The notes beneath the pieces are model-generated. The model had not been told where the DNA came from and ran no database searches. It saw only the letters and a list, made by a program, of their open reading frames with translations. The position numbers and the translations under genes were made by a program. Shown here piece by piece: positions 22,484 to 30,048 of a DNA stretch of 64,000 bases. The DNA comes from Actinomycetota bacterium (GTDB lineage Bacteria > Actinomycetota > Actinomycetes > Mycobacteriales > JACQDL01), in contig JACQDL010000031.1 of assembly GCA_016201065.1 (NCBI GenBank), positions 124,001 through 188,000 on the forward strand, written 5' to 3'. The stretch's first letter is position 1. Each line of letters opens with the position of its first letter.

Positions 22484-23350
22484 ATGACCGAGCCGCGCCA
22501 CCCTGGCCTTGAGCGGGCCAACGGAGAGCACCGCGATGGCGTCGCGGTGCACTCGGGAGCCGGGTACGGCATGCCATCCGACATCAACGGACGAGACTAC
22601 GCGGGCGTGGACGCGCTGGACGGCGACCCGACCCGCGCCGGGTCTGGCGTCGGGGACTACGACCTGTCACAGATCGGCGGTACGGCGACCTACGGTCAGC
22701 CCCGGAGCGCTGAGCCGGCGCAACCGGACCGCCAGGCTTCCTACAGTGCGCCCGTCGGTGCCGCACAGACCTCCTACCAGGGGGGCAACTACGACGAACC
22801 GCCCGCGTACGCCGCGCCCGGGTACGCCGCGCCCGCGGCCGGGTACGCCGCGCCCGGGTACGGTGGCACGGCGGAGGCCGGCGCGGCAGCGTCGATGTAT
22901 CGGGTCGGTCGCGACGGCAGCGTGAAGAAGCTGGGAGTCGACACCGAGATCGGCATGGCACCCGTTGCCGCCGGCATGCCGGACCGACCCGCCCCCGCCC
23001 GGGGCGGTCCCCGGCGGGCGCGGTTGCAGCTCAAGCACATCGACCCATGGTCGGTGATGAAGTTCTCGCTGGTGATGGCCGTGGCCCTCTTCTTCGTCTG
23101 GATGATCGCGGTCGGCCTGCTGTACGGGGTCCTCTCCGGCATGGGTGTGTTCGACAAGGTGAACTCCCTCTACGACCAGGTGCACGGTGGTGCCCTGCTG
23201 ACCGGGGGGTTCGTGCTCGGCAGCGCGGCGATGATCGGCGCGATCAACATCGTCTTGTTCAGCGCGCTGGCCACGGTCGGTTCCTACGTCTACAACCTGT
23301 GCGCCGACCTCGTCGGTGGCATCGAGGTCACGCTGTCGGAGCGGGACTGA
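22484..23350 (+). CDS. DUF3566 membrane protein
   Basis: A 288-aa protein. The first 180 residues are disordered and Tyr/Pro/Ala/Gly-rich with YAAPGYAAPAAGYAAPGYGG-type repeats; then the DUF3566 domain RRARLQLKHIDPWSVMKFSL opens a first membrane helix (SLVMAVALFFVWMIAVGLLY) and a second hydrophobic segment (GSAAMIGAINIVLFSALATV). The family is placed directly after gyrA in most actinobacteria (Rv0007-like), where cell-division or envelope links have been proposed. 4 bp downstream of gyrA. Confidence 0.9.
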   Translation: MTEPRHPGLERANGEHRDGVAVHSGAGYGMPSDINGRDYAGVDALDGDPTRAGSGVGDYDLSQIGGTATYGQPRSAEPAQPDRQASYSAPVGAAQTSYQGGNYDEPPAYAAPGYAAPAAGYAAPGYGGTAEAGAAASMYRVGRDGSVKKLGVDTEIGMAPVAAGMPDRPAPARGGPRRARLQLKHIDPWSVMKFSLVMAVALFFVWMIAVGLLYGVLSGMGVFDKVNSLYDQVHGGALLTGGFVLGSAAMIGAINIVLFSALATVGSYVYNLCADLVGGIEVTLSERD

Positions 23351-23473
23351 CCTCGACCGGTCCCCACGTGCCGGGCGAGGCGCGTCCGGCGCAGGCCCCA
23401 GCTCGTGCCCGTCTGGGGTGGGTGTCGTTTCCGTTGGCCAACGGCCGTGGGGTAGCCTCGTGCCTTGCAACGC

Positions 23474-23547
23474 GGGCCTGTAGCTCAGTCGGTTAGAGCG
23501 CTTCCCTGATAAGGAAGAGGCCGCTGGTTCAAGTCCAGCCAGGCCCA
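23474..23547 (+). tRNA. tRNA-Ile (GAT)
   Basis: Complete cloverleaf of 74 nt without encoded CCA: acceptor GGGCCTG/CAGGCCC, D-arm GTAGCTCAGTCGGTTAGAGC, anticodon loop CTGATAA (anticodon GAT), T-loop TTCAAGT. Position after the gyrA/DUF3566 genes is the conserved actinobacterial site. Confidence 0.98.
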
Positions 23548-23548
23548 C

Positions 23549-23674
23549 GTGAAAAAGATGATGTTGCTGGTCGTCGTCGTTGCGGGCGGGCTTTTCCTCG
23601 TCAAGAAGCGCCGTGCTTCGCAGGAGGAAGCGGACCTGTGGCGGGAGGCCACCTCGGGTGCAGACCTGCGCTAG
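23549..23674 (+). CDS. DLW-39 family small protein
   Basis: A 41-residue peptide starting with GTG one base after tRNA-Ile: KKMMLLVVVVAGGLFLVKKR followed by RASQEEADLWREATSGADLR. The hydrophobic N-terminal helix, the basic KKRR turn and the EADLW motif match the actinobacterial DLW-39 family, which is encoded at exactly this place between tRNA-Ile and tRNA-Ala. Function unknown; probably a single-pass membrane peptide. ATGs at 23558/23561 are alternative starts. Confidence 0.85.
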   Translation: MKKMMLLVVVVAGGLFLVKKRRASQEEADLWREATSGADLR

Positions 23675-23796
23675 GGATCGACGAACGGCCGCCTTGCGTT
23701 GTGAGGTGACCGGAGTTCGTGGGCCAGCGGGCCGGCTGTGCAGTGGCCTGCGTGCTGCTGGTGCGCGCCGGGCCGTGGTGGCGCGGACATGATTCC

Positions 23797-23869
23797 GGGG
23801 ACGTAGCTCAACTGGCAGAGCACCGCCTTTGCAAGGCGGGGGTTAGGGGTTCAAGTCCCCTCGTCTCCA
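23797..23869 (+). tRNA. tRNA-Ala (TGC), probable integration site of the element
   Basis: Complete 73-nt cloverleaf: acceptor GGGGACG/CGTCTCC (one G-U pair), anticodon loop TTTGCAA with anticodon TGC, T-loop TTCAAGT, discriminator A. Everything to its right belongs to the mobile element. The serine recombinase frame on the other strand ends inside this tRNA, so the attachment core must be at or just beyond its 3' end. Confidence 0.98.
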
Positions 23870-25472
23870 CTAGTAGTTGACGCTCGCGAACACCCAGCAA
23901 GCTGGGCTTTTGCACCCCGGCCGGGTCTCCGGCCGGGGTGTTTCGTGCTTGTAGGACGGTGGGGGCGTTGGGGTCGATCCGCCACGTCGGGCTCGCGACG
24001 GTCATCGCTGGGTCCAGGGTGATGTTGTCGATCAGTAGTTCGCACAGGTGCTTGCGTTCGGTGTCGGAGCCGTAGTCGATGATCTGGTTGATGTAGCGGC
24101 CGAGGGTGCTGACCTGTTCGGTGGTGATCTCGTGCGGGGCGGTGTCCAACCGTAGTTGGAGGGTGTCCCGGCGGCGCCGGAGCTGGGTCAGTTCACCGGA
24201 GAGCTTCTCGATTCTGGTTTCCAGGAGGGTCCTGTCGATCGTGCCGGCTTCGTAGTCGGTGAAGTACCGGTCGACGATGAGCTGCTTTTGTGCCAGTTGG
24301 GTGGCGACTGTTGCCAGGCTGGTGCGGGCGGCCTGCAGGGTGCGGTGGTGCCGGTCGTGGGAGTCAGCGACCGCGTCCATGATCGTTGTGGTGTGGTCGC
24401 GGTAGAACTCACCCATGGCCTGCAGGACGGCCTCCTCGAGGGCGTCGGCGCGGATGCGGGGCGCGTCGCAGTGCATGGTGCCGTAGCGGTTGCGGGTGAA
24501 GCAGGTGTAGTAGCGGTAACGCTGGCGTTTGCCGGTGGCGGCGGTGCCCAGATATCCCTGCCCGCAGCGGGGGCAACGGATCTTGCCGGTGAGGTGGTAG
24601 TTGGAGGAGACACCGGCGGACCTGGCGGGGTGTTCGCCGCGTTCGGTGAGGATCTGCTGGGCCTGCTCGAAGGTGTCGGTGGTGATGATCGGTGGGTGGG
24701 CGTCGGTGGTGTAGATGTCCCGGAAGGCCACCGCGCCGATGTAGGCGGGGTTGGTCAGCACGTCGGTGATCGTCTTGTGGTTCCATGGGCGGCCGCTGCG
24801 GCGGCGCAGGCCCCGCCGGTTGAGGGTGGTGGCGATGGTACGGGTGCCTTGGCGGCGCACTGTGTACAGGTCGAAGATCTCGGTGATGGTGGCTGTTTCG
24901 CTCGGTTGGGGCTGTAGGTGGTGGGTGGTGGGGTCGACCTGGTAGCCCTCGGGGGCGAACCCCACGGTCCACTGGCCCCTGCTGGCTTTGCGTTCCATCC
25001 CGGCCACAACCCGATCGATGATCATTTCGCGTTCAAATTCGGCGAACACCCCGAGCATCTGCATCGCCATCCGCCCCGCGGGGGTGGTGGTCTCGAAGGG
25101 TTCGGTGGCGGAACGGAACGCGACCCCGGTCTGTTCGAGTTCGTCGAGCAACCAGAGCAGGTCACGGTTGCGTCGGCTGAACCGGTCCAGGCGGTAGACC
25201 AGGAGCACGTCGAACACGCCGGTGTGTGCGGCGGTGAGGGCGCGTTGCAGGCCGGGTCGGTCCAGGCTCGCGCCGGAGGCGTCGTCGGTGAACTTCGCCA
25301 CGACACTCCACCCGTCTTGGGAGGCGACGTAGGCGTCGAGTCTGGTGTTTTGGGCTTCGATGCTGAAGGGCTGGTTGTCCTCGTCGGTGGACCGTCGGGT
25401 GTATGTCGCGATCCGTAGGTGGGTGCTGGTGGGGGGTGCCGCCTTGGTGGCGGGGCGAGATCGGCGTGACAT
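23808..25472 (-). CDS. Large serine recombinase (element integrase)
   Basis: A 554-aa site-specific recombinase. The catalytic resolvase domain has ATYTRRSTDEDNQPFSIEAQ with the nucleophile Ser, VLLVYRLDRFSRRNRDLLWL and GVFAEFEREMIIDRV. A recombinase domain (NRRGLRRRSGRPWNHKTITD) follows, then a zinc ribbon with CPRCGQGY and paired cysteines, and a coiled coil rich in Gln/Arg/Leu. The final residues (ETRGLEPLTPALQRRCSAS) are antisense translation of tRNA-Ala, so the natural C-terminus was probably altered on integration. It presumably integrates and, with a directionality factor not found here, excises the element. Confidence 0.93.
   Translation of the reverse strand: MSRRSRPATKAAPPTSTHLRIATYTRRSTDEDNQPFSIEAQNTRLDAYVASQDGWSVVAKFTDDASGASLDRPGLQRALTAAHTGVFDVLLVYRLDRFSRRNRDLLWLLDELEQTGVAFRSATEPFETTTPAGRMAMQMLGVFAEFEREMIIDRVVAGMERKASRGQWTVGFAPEGYQVDPTTHHLQPQPSETATITEIFDLYTVRRQGTRTIATTLNRRGLRRRSGRPWNHKTITDVLTNPAYIGAVAFRDIYTTDAHPPIITTDTFEQAQQILTERGEHPARSAGVSSNYHLTGKIRCPRCGQGYLGTAATGKRQRYRYYTCFTRNRYGTMHCDAPRIRADALEEAVLQAMGEFYRDHTTTIMDAVADSHDRHHRTLQAARTSLATVATQLAQKQLIVDRYFTDYEAGTIDRTLLETRIEKLSGELTQLRRRRDTLQLRLDTAPHEITTEQVSTLGRYINQIIDYGSDTERKHLCELLIDNITLDPAMTVASPTWRIDPNAPTVLQARNTPAGDPAGVQKPSLLGVRERQLLVETRGLEPLTPALQRRCSAS
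23893..23945. terminator. Two intrinsic-type hairpins behind tRNA-Ala
   Basis: CCCAGC-AA-GCTGGG followed by CTTTT (23893-23911) and CACCCCGGCC/GGCCGGGGTG with an 8-base loop followed by TTTCG (23913-23944) form tandem stem-loops in the plus-strand direction, suited to ending the tRNA transcript. They lie within the 3' end of the recombinase frame on the other strand. The second hairpin is symmetrical and could also act on minus-strand transcription. Confidence 0.65.
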
Positions 25473-25533
25473 CGGACCTCCACGAAGGGGGTGGTAGTGG
25501 GTCGCCGGGTGGGTTGGACAAGCACCCGGGTGG

Positions 25534-25941
25534 TCATTCGGATGGTTCGGGGGGTTCGTCGCGGTCGCGCTGCACCCAGGACACGATCATCGCGGCGAGC
25601 AGCCGTACCGCTTGGCGGTACTGCTCCTCGGTGGCGGCGGTGACCCTCGCGGGGCCCAACCGGGGCGTGACCGCCCGGTTCCGTTCGGCCGCGCGACGGA
25701 CCTCATCCGGGGGTATTCGGCCCGTTGACCTGGGACGATAGCCGTCCTTGGTGGGCGGCGGCAAGGCATCCGCAGCATGGTCGCCCACGACCTTCTCGTG
25801 GTCGTGCGACGGGTCGCGGTGGTCGCCGCGACGCGCCCGGGTGGGTCGCGGCGCACTGGTGTCCTCACGCGACCGGTCGTCGTGGTCGCGGTGTTGGTCG
25901 CCTCGGTCGCCGGGTTCGTCGTGTGGGTCGTGGGTGGTCAC
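25534..25941 (-). CDS. Hypothetical His/Asp/Arg-rich protein
   Basis: A 135-aa protein not recognised. The N-terminal half is charged and low in hydrophobics (repeated DRxDxHRDHDD-type text); the C-terminal 50 residues form a likely helical pair with TAATEEQYRQAVRLLAAMIV followed by SWVQRDRDE. GTG at 25941 overlaps the stop of the upstream gene (GTGA), so the two are co-translated. The longer ATG frame to 26142 is a shadow of the upstream gene. It sits 61 bp upstream of the recombinase on the same strand and may be an excision or regulatory partner; this is inference only. Confidence 0.6.
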   Translation of the reverse strand: MTTHDPHDEPGDRGDQHRDHDDRSREDTSAPRPTRARRGDHRDPSHDHEKVVGDHAADALPPPTKDGYRPRSTGRIPPDEVRRAAERNRAVTPRLGPARVTAATEEQYRQAVRLLAAMIVSWVQRDRDEPPEPSE

Positions 25942-26666
25942 CGCGCCCCACCCCGGGTGGTGAGCACGACCATGTCGATGCGGGCGGGAGCCTGTGGTGT
26001 GGTCGCGGCACCGTGGGTGAGTGCGTCGGCGACATCGGTGTCGGTGGCGTGGTACACGAACCGGTCGCCACGGTCGGGTGGCGTGGTCACGGCGACGATC
26101 CGCACCCGCGGGGTGAGGCCCGCCTGCTCGGCGGCCCACCACAGTAGGGGTTCCACGCCGCTGATGGCGCGACCCGGCCCGGTGGGGGTGTGGGGTGGTG
26201 TCGTGACGATGACGGACCCCTGGAGGGTGGTCCGGTGCCGGCAGGCGAGGAGCACCTCCACCAGGTCGCTGCCGGTGATGTCGGGTTGGGGGCGCAGGGT
26301 GATGAGGGCCACGGGTCGGGGTGCCTGGTCCTGGTCGCGCAGCTGGGTGGGGGTGCTGATAACCAGGTAGCGGCGGCCGGTGGTGGCCGCCACGGCACGC
26401 AGGTGTGGGTCGTCACCGATGCTGAGGATCGTGTCCCCGCGGCGGGTGTAGACGTGAAGGAGTCGCTGGGTGAGGGTGGTCGTCAGCTGTGACCCGGGTT
26501 CGGGGCTGGTGGGGTCGTCGTCGTGGTCACCCAGGCACCACAGGGTCGTGGGCGGTTCGTCGGTGGGTGGTGGTCGGTCGCCACGACCGGTACTCGGGTC
26601 GTTGGGGCCGGTTCGTGGGTCGCCGACGTGGGTGGGGTGTGGGTCGTGGCCGGAGGATGCGGTCAT
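25938..26666 (-). CDS. Hypothetical protein with weak methyltransferase-like segment
   Basis: About 242 aa from the ATG at 26666; an ATG at 26771 would add 35 residues. The segment LLHVYTRRGDTILSIGDDPH followed by LRAVAATTGRRYLVIS resembles the AdoMet-binding end of DNA methylases (pattern of GD-x-V-x-D ... AA-x-x-GR-x-x-x-x-I), but no catalytic DPPY/NPPY motif is visible. It may be a decayed or non-catalytic relative. First gene of the unit continuing to the 135-aa gene and the recombinase. Function not assigned. Confidence 0.55.
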   Translation of the reverse strand: MTASSGHDPHPTHVGDPRTGPNDPSTGRGDRPPPTDEPPTTLWCLGDHDDDPTSPEPGSQLTTTLTQRLLHVYTRRGDTILSIGDDPHLRAVAATTGRRYLVISTPTQLRDQDQAPRPVALITLRPQPDITGSDLVEVLLACRHRTTLQGSVIVTTPPHTPTGPGRAISGVEPLLWWAAEQAGLTPRVRIVAVTTPPDRGDRFVYHATDTDVADALTHGAATTPQAPARIDMVVLTTRGGAR

Positions 26667-27166
26667 CGGGTGGGTGGCTCCCGTGCCCGGCGGGTCGTGT
26701 TCGCACCCACCAAAGGCCCGTTGACGCCCACGTACACGACGGTGTCCGGGTGGGGGTGACCCAACAGGCACCCAACAGACCGCGACCGGCCTCGGTGATC
26801 ACGGCTACCGGTGGGTGCCTGTTGGGTGGGTGTGGGGCGACACCCGGGGATGTGGGCCACCCGTGGTGATGACCGCACCCCGGTGGTGGGTCCGGGCCGG
26901 GATTGCGTGTCCCGTGGCCCCAGTGTGGTGGCCGGGGTGGTCAACACTCACCCAACACACCTCTTGGCCTGCGCTGTTGGGTTTCGCCCGGGTGCCGGTG
27001 GTGGCTGCGGTGCGAGACCGACCGTTGGGTCACGCACGGCTGTGACCTGCACCAACAGGTGAGGGTGGTCATCGGGGCCGCGGGTGGGTGTTGGGTGGGT
27101 GTGCGCGGATGGGGGTCTCGTGCCGTGGTGAGCACGGCACCCGATCCTCTTCCTGCGAGGTTTGTG
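26667..27166. repeat. Gene-free spacer with seven TGTTGGGT/ACCCAACA copies
   Basis: This 500-bp divergent spacer contains ACCCAACAG at 26759 and 26770, CTGTTGGGT at 26819, ACCCAACAC at 26950, CTGTTGGGT at 26974, CCGTTGGGT at 27022 and GTGTTGGGT at 27089. Copies occur in both orientations at irregular distance. The same motif appears in other element spacers (28.0, 46.8, 47.2 and 48.3 kb). This looks like an iteron-type or regulator-binding region controlling the divergent integrase and transfer units, or an element replication origin. No gene is supported here. Confidence 0.65.
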
Positions 27167-28126
27167 ATGTCTGCTGTGTCGGGGTGGCCGTCCTCACCGT
27201 TGGACGCCGCCCAGCGTGCCTTCACCCTGCTGGTCCATCCCCCCACCCAGGTCGGGTTCGACGGCCGTGGCGTTGATGGGCTACCGGGACGGATCCTGCC
27301 GTTGGATGAGCTCCGCACGTTGTTGCTGTCGCCCGCGACCAACCCGGGGGTGCGGGATGTGGTGTGGCGGGAGTTGGTGGTCCGCTCCCGCCGGGACGGC
27401 CCCGCGTGGGTGGTGGCCGCGGTGGGGATGGCGTTGCCGGGGTTGCGGCGGGTCGCCGGTCAGCTCACCGCCGGGTGGCGGGGTGATTCGGATGATCTGG
27501 ATTCGGAGTTGCTGCTGGGGTTCGTGGCCCGGTTGCGGACCCTGGATGTGGGGGTGCCGCGGGTGTGTGGGCGGCTCATCGACGCGGGCCTGCGGGCGGC
27601 CCGGCGGGCCCGGGACGCGGAGTCCGACACCCACCTGGTCCCCAGTCACACCCTGGGGCCGATCGCACCGATCCAGCCGTGGGATCACCCCGAGTTGGTG
27701 TTGGCGCGGGCGGTCGCGGTGGCGGTCATCGACACCGAGGAGGCCCACCTGATCGCCGCGACCCGGTTGGGGGATTCCACGGTCGCGGAGGTCGCGGTGG
27801 TGTTGGGGATCAGCGCCGGTACCGCCGCGGTGTGGCGGGCGAAAGCCGAACGGCGCCTGGTGGAGGCCATCGCGGGCGGGGAGTTGGCGTTCGTGCCGCT
27901 GCGGCCCCGCCGCCGGGCCCGAGGTGCGGTGCCCGCCACGTCGGAGGGTGGGGTTGTTGGGGGCTTGCTGGGTTCCGATCCGACCTCGGGCGTGGTGTTG
28001 GGCACCCAACAGGGGGCATTGGGGGGCAAGACACCGGACCGGCAGACGGCTGGTGTCGGTGTCCCCGGGGGCCGGGGTGGGGTTGGCCTGAGCGGGTCGT
28101 GTTCGCACCCGACCGGCCTCAGGTGA
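27167..28126 (+). CDS. Sigma-factor-like helix-turn-helix protein
   Basis: A 319-aa protein preceded by GAGG six bases before the ATG. The middle has helical text (GFVARLRTLDVGVPRVCGRL and IDAGLRAARRARDAES) and the C-terminal domain has a sigma-4/HTH pattern: LIAATRLGDSTVAEVAVVLG, then ISAGTAAVWRAKAERRLVEA. It resembles single-HTH sigma-like regulators of actinobacterial conjugative elements. The last 60 residues are low-complexity Gly/Pro/Thr. It precedes the transfer operon and is the likely activator or the motif-binding protein, but that is inference. Confidence 0.7.
   Translation: MSAVSGWPSSPLDAAQRAFTLLVHPPTQVGFDGRGVDGLPGRILPLDELRTLLLSPATNPGVRDVVWRELVVRSRRDGPAWVVAAVGMALPGLRRVAGQLTAGWRGDSDDLDSELLLGFVARLRTLDVGVPRVCGRLIDAGLRAARRARDAESDTHLVPSHTLGPIAPIQPWDHPELVLARAVAVAVIDTEEAHLIAATRLGDSTVAEVAVVLGISAGTAAVWRAKAERRLVEAIAGGELAFVPLRPRRRARGAVPATSEGGVVGGLLGSDPTSGVVLGTQQGALGGKTPDRQTAGVGVPGGRGGVGLSGSCSHPTGLR
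27996..28011. promoter_or_regulatory. Palindromic TGTTGGG-CA-CCCAACA site
   Basis: Seven-base arms TGTTGGG/CCCAACA separated by 2 bp, inside the 3' end of the sigma-like gene and about 215 bp before the pilin start. It joins the two orientations of the repeated element motif into one symmetric site, suggesting that the recognised unit is a dimer site. Confidence 0.5.
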
Positions 28127-28167
28127 AGGAGCGTCGCTCCCACACCCCAACCCCGGCCCCCGGGGAC
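28061..28167. promoter_or_regulatory. Large inverted repeat ahead of the transfer operon
   Basis: A 21-bp arm (28147-28167) is the reverse complement of 28061-28086 apart from a 5-bp insertion in the left arm. Between them CCTGAG and CTCAGG form a smaller nested inverted repeat around the sigma-like gene stop. This could be a terminator/attenuator for the regulator gene or part of an origin-of-transfer structure. Confidence 0.5.
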
Positions 28168-28224
28168 ACACCCCCCACGCATGTTTCCCGAGTCGCCCCG
28201 GATGGGGCGGGAGGTACCCCGATC

Positions 28225-28581
28225 ATGATCCGCCGCACCCTGTACCGGATCGCCACGGTGGCGACTGCCCTGTGGCTGGTCCTCACCGGTGCCGGCCCGG
28301 CCGGCGCCGACCCGGCACCTGATACCGGGCCGCCACGCATCGTGGCGGTCAACGACCTGCCCACGATCGTCACGAACATCACCCACTGGATCATCGGGTT
28401 GGTGTTCGGGGTGGCGACCCTGTTCCTGACCGTCGGGGGTTTGCGGTATCTGGCCGCCGGGGGTGACCCCACCGAGGTGGAGAAGGCCAAGTCGGCGTTG
28501 AAGTCCGCGTTGGTCGGTTACGCGTTGGCGTTGCTGGCACCGATCCTGCTGGGTGTCGTGAAGAGCTGGATCGGGGCCTGA
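28225..28581 (+). CDS. VirB2/TrbC-like pilin subunit
   Basis: A 118-aa exported membrane protein. Signal peptide LYRIATVATALWLVLTGAGP with cleavage after AGA; then two long hydrophobic helices, HWIIGLVFGVATLFLTVGGL and SALVGYALALLAPILLGVVK, separated by a short polar turn (AAGGDPTEVEKAKSALK). This is the VirB2/TrbC architecture (small, two transmembrane helices, charged hairpin). It is the first gene of the type IV secretion operon and only one base from the next gene. Confidence 0.8.
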   Translation: MIRRTLYRIATVATALWLVLTGAGPAGADPAPDTGPPRIVAVNDLPTIVTNITHWIIGLVFGVATLFLTVGGLRYLAAGGDPTEVEKAKSALKSALVGYALALLAPILLGVVKSWIGA

Positions 28582-28582
28582 G

Positions 28583-29866
28583 GTGAGCAGCTGGCTCGTC
28601 GACAAGATCATCAGTGGGGTGTTGCGGTGGTTCGCCCAAACGATCGTGGATGCCCTGGACTCGTTGTGGTCGCTGTTGTCGGCCACGGTGTTCCTCAGCC
28701 CCGATGTGACCCGCCTGCCGCAGGTCACCGCCTTCGCCCGCACGTCGTTGGGGATCGTGAACACCTGCTACGTGTTGGCGTTCCTGTGGGTGGCGGTGCT
28801 GGTGATGGGTCGCGGCACGATCCACACCACCTACGGGCCGGGGGAACTGATCCCCCGCCTGGTCATCGGCCTGGTCGCGGCGAACCTCGCGATCCCTGTG
28901 TGTTCGAAGGTGATCGAGGTCGCGAATGCGGTCACCTCGGCGTTGACCAGTCAGGACATCACCTCACCGGGGTCGATGCGGCAACTGGCCGCGATCACCC
29001 ACACCGGTGTCGGTAACCCCGGGGATGCCGTCACCACCGGGTTCCTGGTGTTGCTGATCGGGTTGATGATCGCGGTGCTGGCCGCGGTCCTGCTCGTGCA
29101 GTGGATCATCCGGGTGGGGGTGTTGGTTGTCGCGGTGGGGATCGCCCCGGTCGCGTTGGCGTTGCACGGCACCCCCCACACCGATGGTGCGGCCAGGCTG
29201 TGGTGGCGGACCCTGCTGGGTGCGGTGGGTGTCGTGGTCCTGCAGGCGATCGCCCTGCACACCACCCTGGTGATCTTCCTGGATCCGGGGTCGAACCTCA
29301 CCATGTTGGGGTTGCCCGGCAACCTGGGTGCGGTGCTGGACCTGTTCGTGGTGGTGTGCCTGCTGTGGGGTGTCATCAAGATCCCCGGGCTGATGCGCCG
29401 TTACGTCACCCAGTCCCGACCGGGCGCGATGGGCACGATCGTGCGGGTGGTGTTGGCGCAGCAGGTCACCCGGGGGCTGTCCCGTGCGTTGCGGCCCACC
29501 CGATCCGGTGCCCGCGCCGTGGCCGGTCGTGGTGGGGGTTCGGGTGGGGTGGACCGGTCGTGGCCGCTGGCCACCGGGCGGCGTGGCTCCCGCGGTGGTT
29601 CCCGGGTCGGGTCCTCCCCGGCGGTGCTGCGTCCGGCCACCCCCACCCGTGGGGCGACCGGCCGGCCGTTGCCGCGGCCGCGGGGCGCCGGCGGGGGGCG
29701 GGTGGGGATCTCCTACCCCACCGGGGCACCGGTTTACCCCTACACCCCCACCGAACTGGCCCGTGGTGTCGACCTTTACACCCGTGCCCTGAAGAACCGC
29801 ACCCCCCGACCCCGGGGCATGGGCGCGACCCCGACGACTCGCACAACGCCCCGGAAGGCGCCCTGA
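28583..29866 (+). CDS. VirB6/TrbL-like polytopic membrane protein of conjugation system
   Basis: A 427-aa protein with about six to seven hydrophobic helices in the first 290 residues, e.g. LVIGLVAANLAIPVCSKVIE, TTGFLVLLIGLMIAVLAAVL, VGVLVVAVGIAPVALALHG, LGAVGVVVLQAIALHTTLVI, FVVVCLLWGVIKIPGLMRRY. The last 130 residues are basic, Gly/Pro/Arg-rich and likely cytosolic or disordered. Placement between the pilin and PrgI/VirB4 genes and topology fit VirB6/TrbL. The GTG start follows the pilin stop by one base; the stop overlaps the next ATG (TGATG). Confidence 0.78.
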   Translation: MSSWLVDKIISGVLRWFAQTIVDALDSLWSLLSATVFLSPDVTRLPQVTAFARTSLGIVNTCYVLAFLWVAVLVMGRGTIHTTYGPGELIPRLVIGLVAANLAIPVCSKVIEVANAVTSALTSQDITSPGSMRQLAAITHTGVGNPGDAVTTGFLVLLIGLMIAVLAAVLLVQWIIRVGVLVVAVGIAPVALALHGTPHTDGAARLWWRTLLGAVGVVVLQAIALHTTLVIFLDPGSNLTMLGLPGNLGAVLDLFVVVCLLWGVIKIPGLMRRYVTQSRPGAMGTIVRVVLAQQVTRGLSRALRPTRSGARAVAGRGGGSGGVDRSWPLATGRRGSRGGSRVGSSPAVLRPATPTRGATGRPLPRPRGAGGGRVGISYPTGAPVYPYTPTELARGVDLYTRALKNRTPRPRGMGATPTTRTTPRKAP

Positions 29867-30048
29867 TGGCGACCCTGCAGAACATCCCACCCGCCGGGGG
29901 TTGCTCGCCCGTTCGCAACCGCACGACCAGCACCTCCCACACGACCAGCGCCGCCCATACGACCGGGGCCGCCGACACGACCAGCACCGCCCATACGACC
30001 GGGGCCGTTGACGTGGGTGGCACCACCATCCTGGGGTGGTTGCGGTGA
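29866..30048 (+). CDS. Small Thr/Ala/His repeat peptide
   Basis: A 60-residue frame, ATG overlapping the previous stop by one base and stop overlapping the next GTG, so it fits the coupled operon. Its middle is built from a 36-bp direct repeat (29941-29976 and 29977-30012, three differences) giving alternating HTT(S/G)A(A/T)-type text. No domain recognised. It may be a real small protein or simply the translated remains of repeat expansion in a linker. Confidence 0.5.
   Translation: MATLQNIPPAGGCSPVRNRTTSTSHTTSAAHTTGAADTTSTAHTTGAVDVGGTTILGWLR
29941..30012. repeat. 36-bp tandem direct repeat, two copies
   Basis: Units 29941-29976 and 29977-30012 match at 33 of 36 positions. Each carries an internal half-repeat (ACGACC...ACGACC). 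It lies in the small coupled frame between the VirB6-like and PrgI-like genes. Confidence 0.85.

Noticed and set aside
23541..23556. A fourth parS (CCCACGTGAAAAAG) at tRNA-Ile
   Set aside because: Only the CACGTGAA core matches; the left arm is absent and the bases belong to the tRNA end and the DLW-39 start.
26667..27166. Protein-coding frames on both strands of the iteron spacer
   Set aside because: They are short, Gly/Trp/Val- or Pro/Thr-rich, and lack ribosome sites; the repeated motif explains the sequence better.
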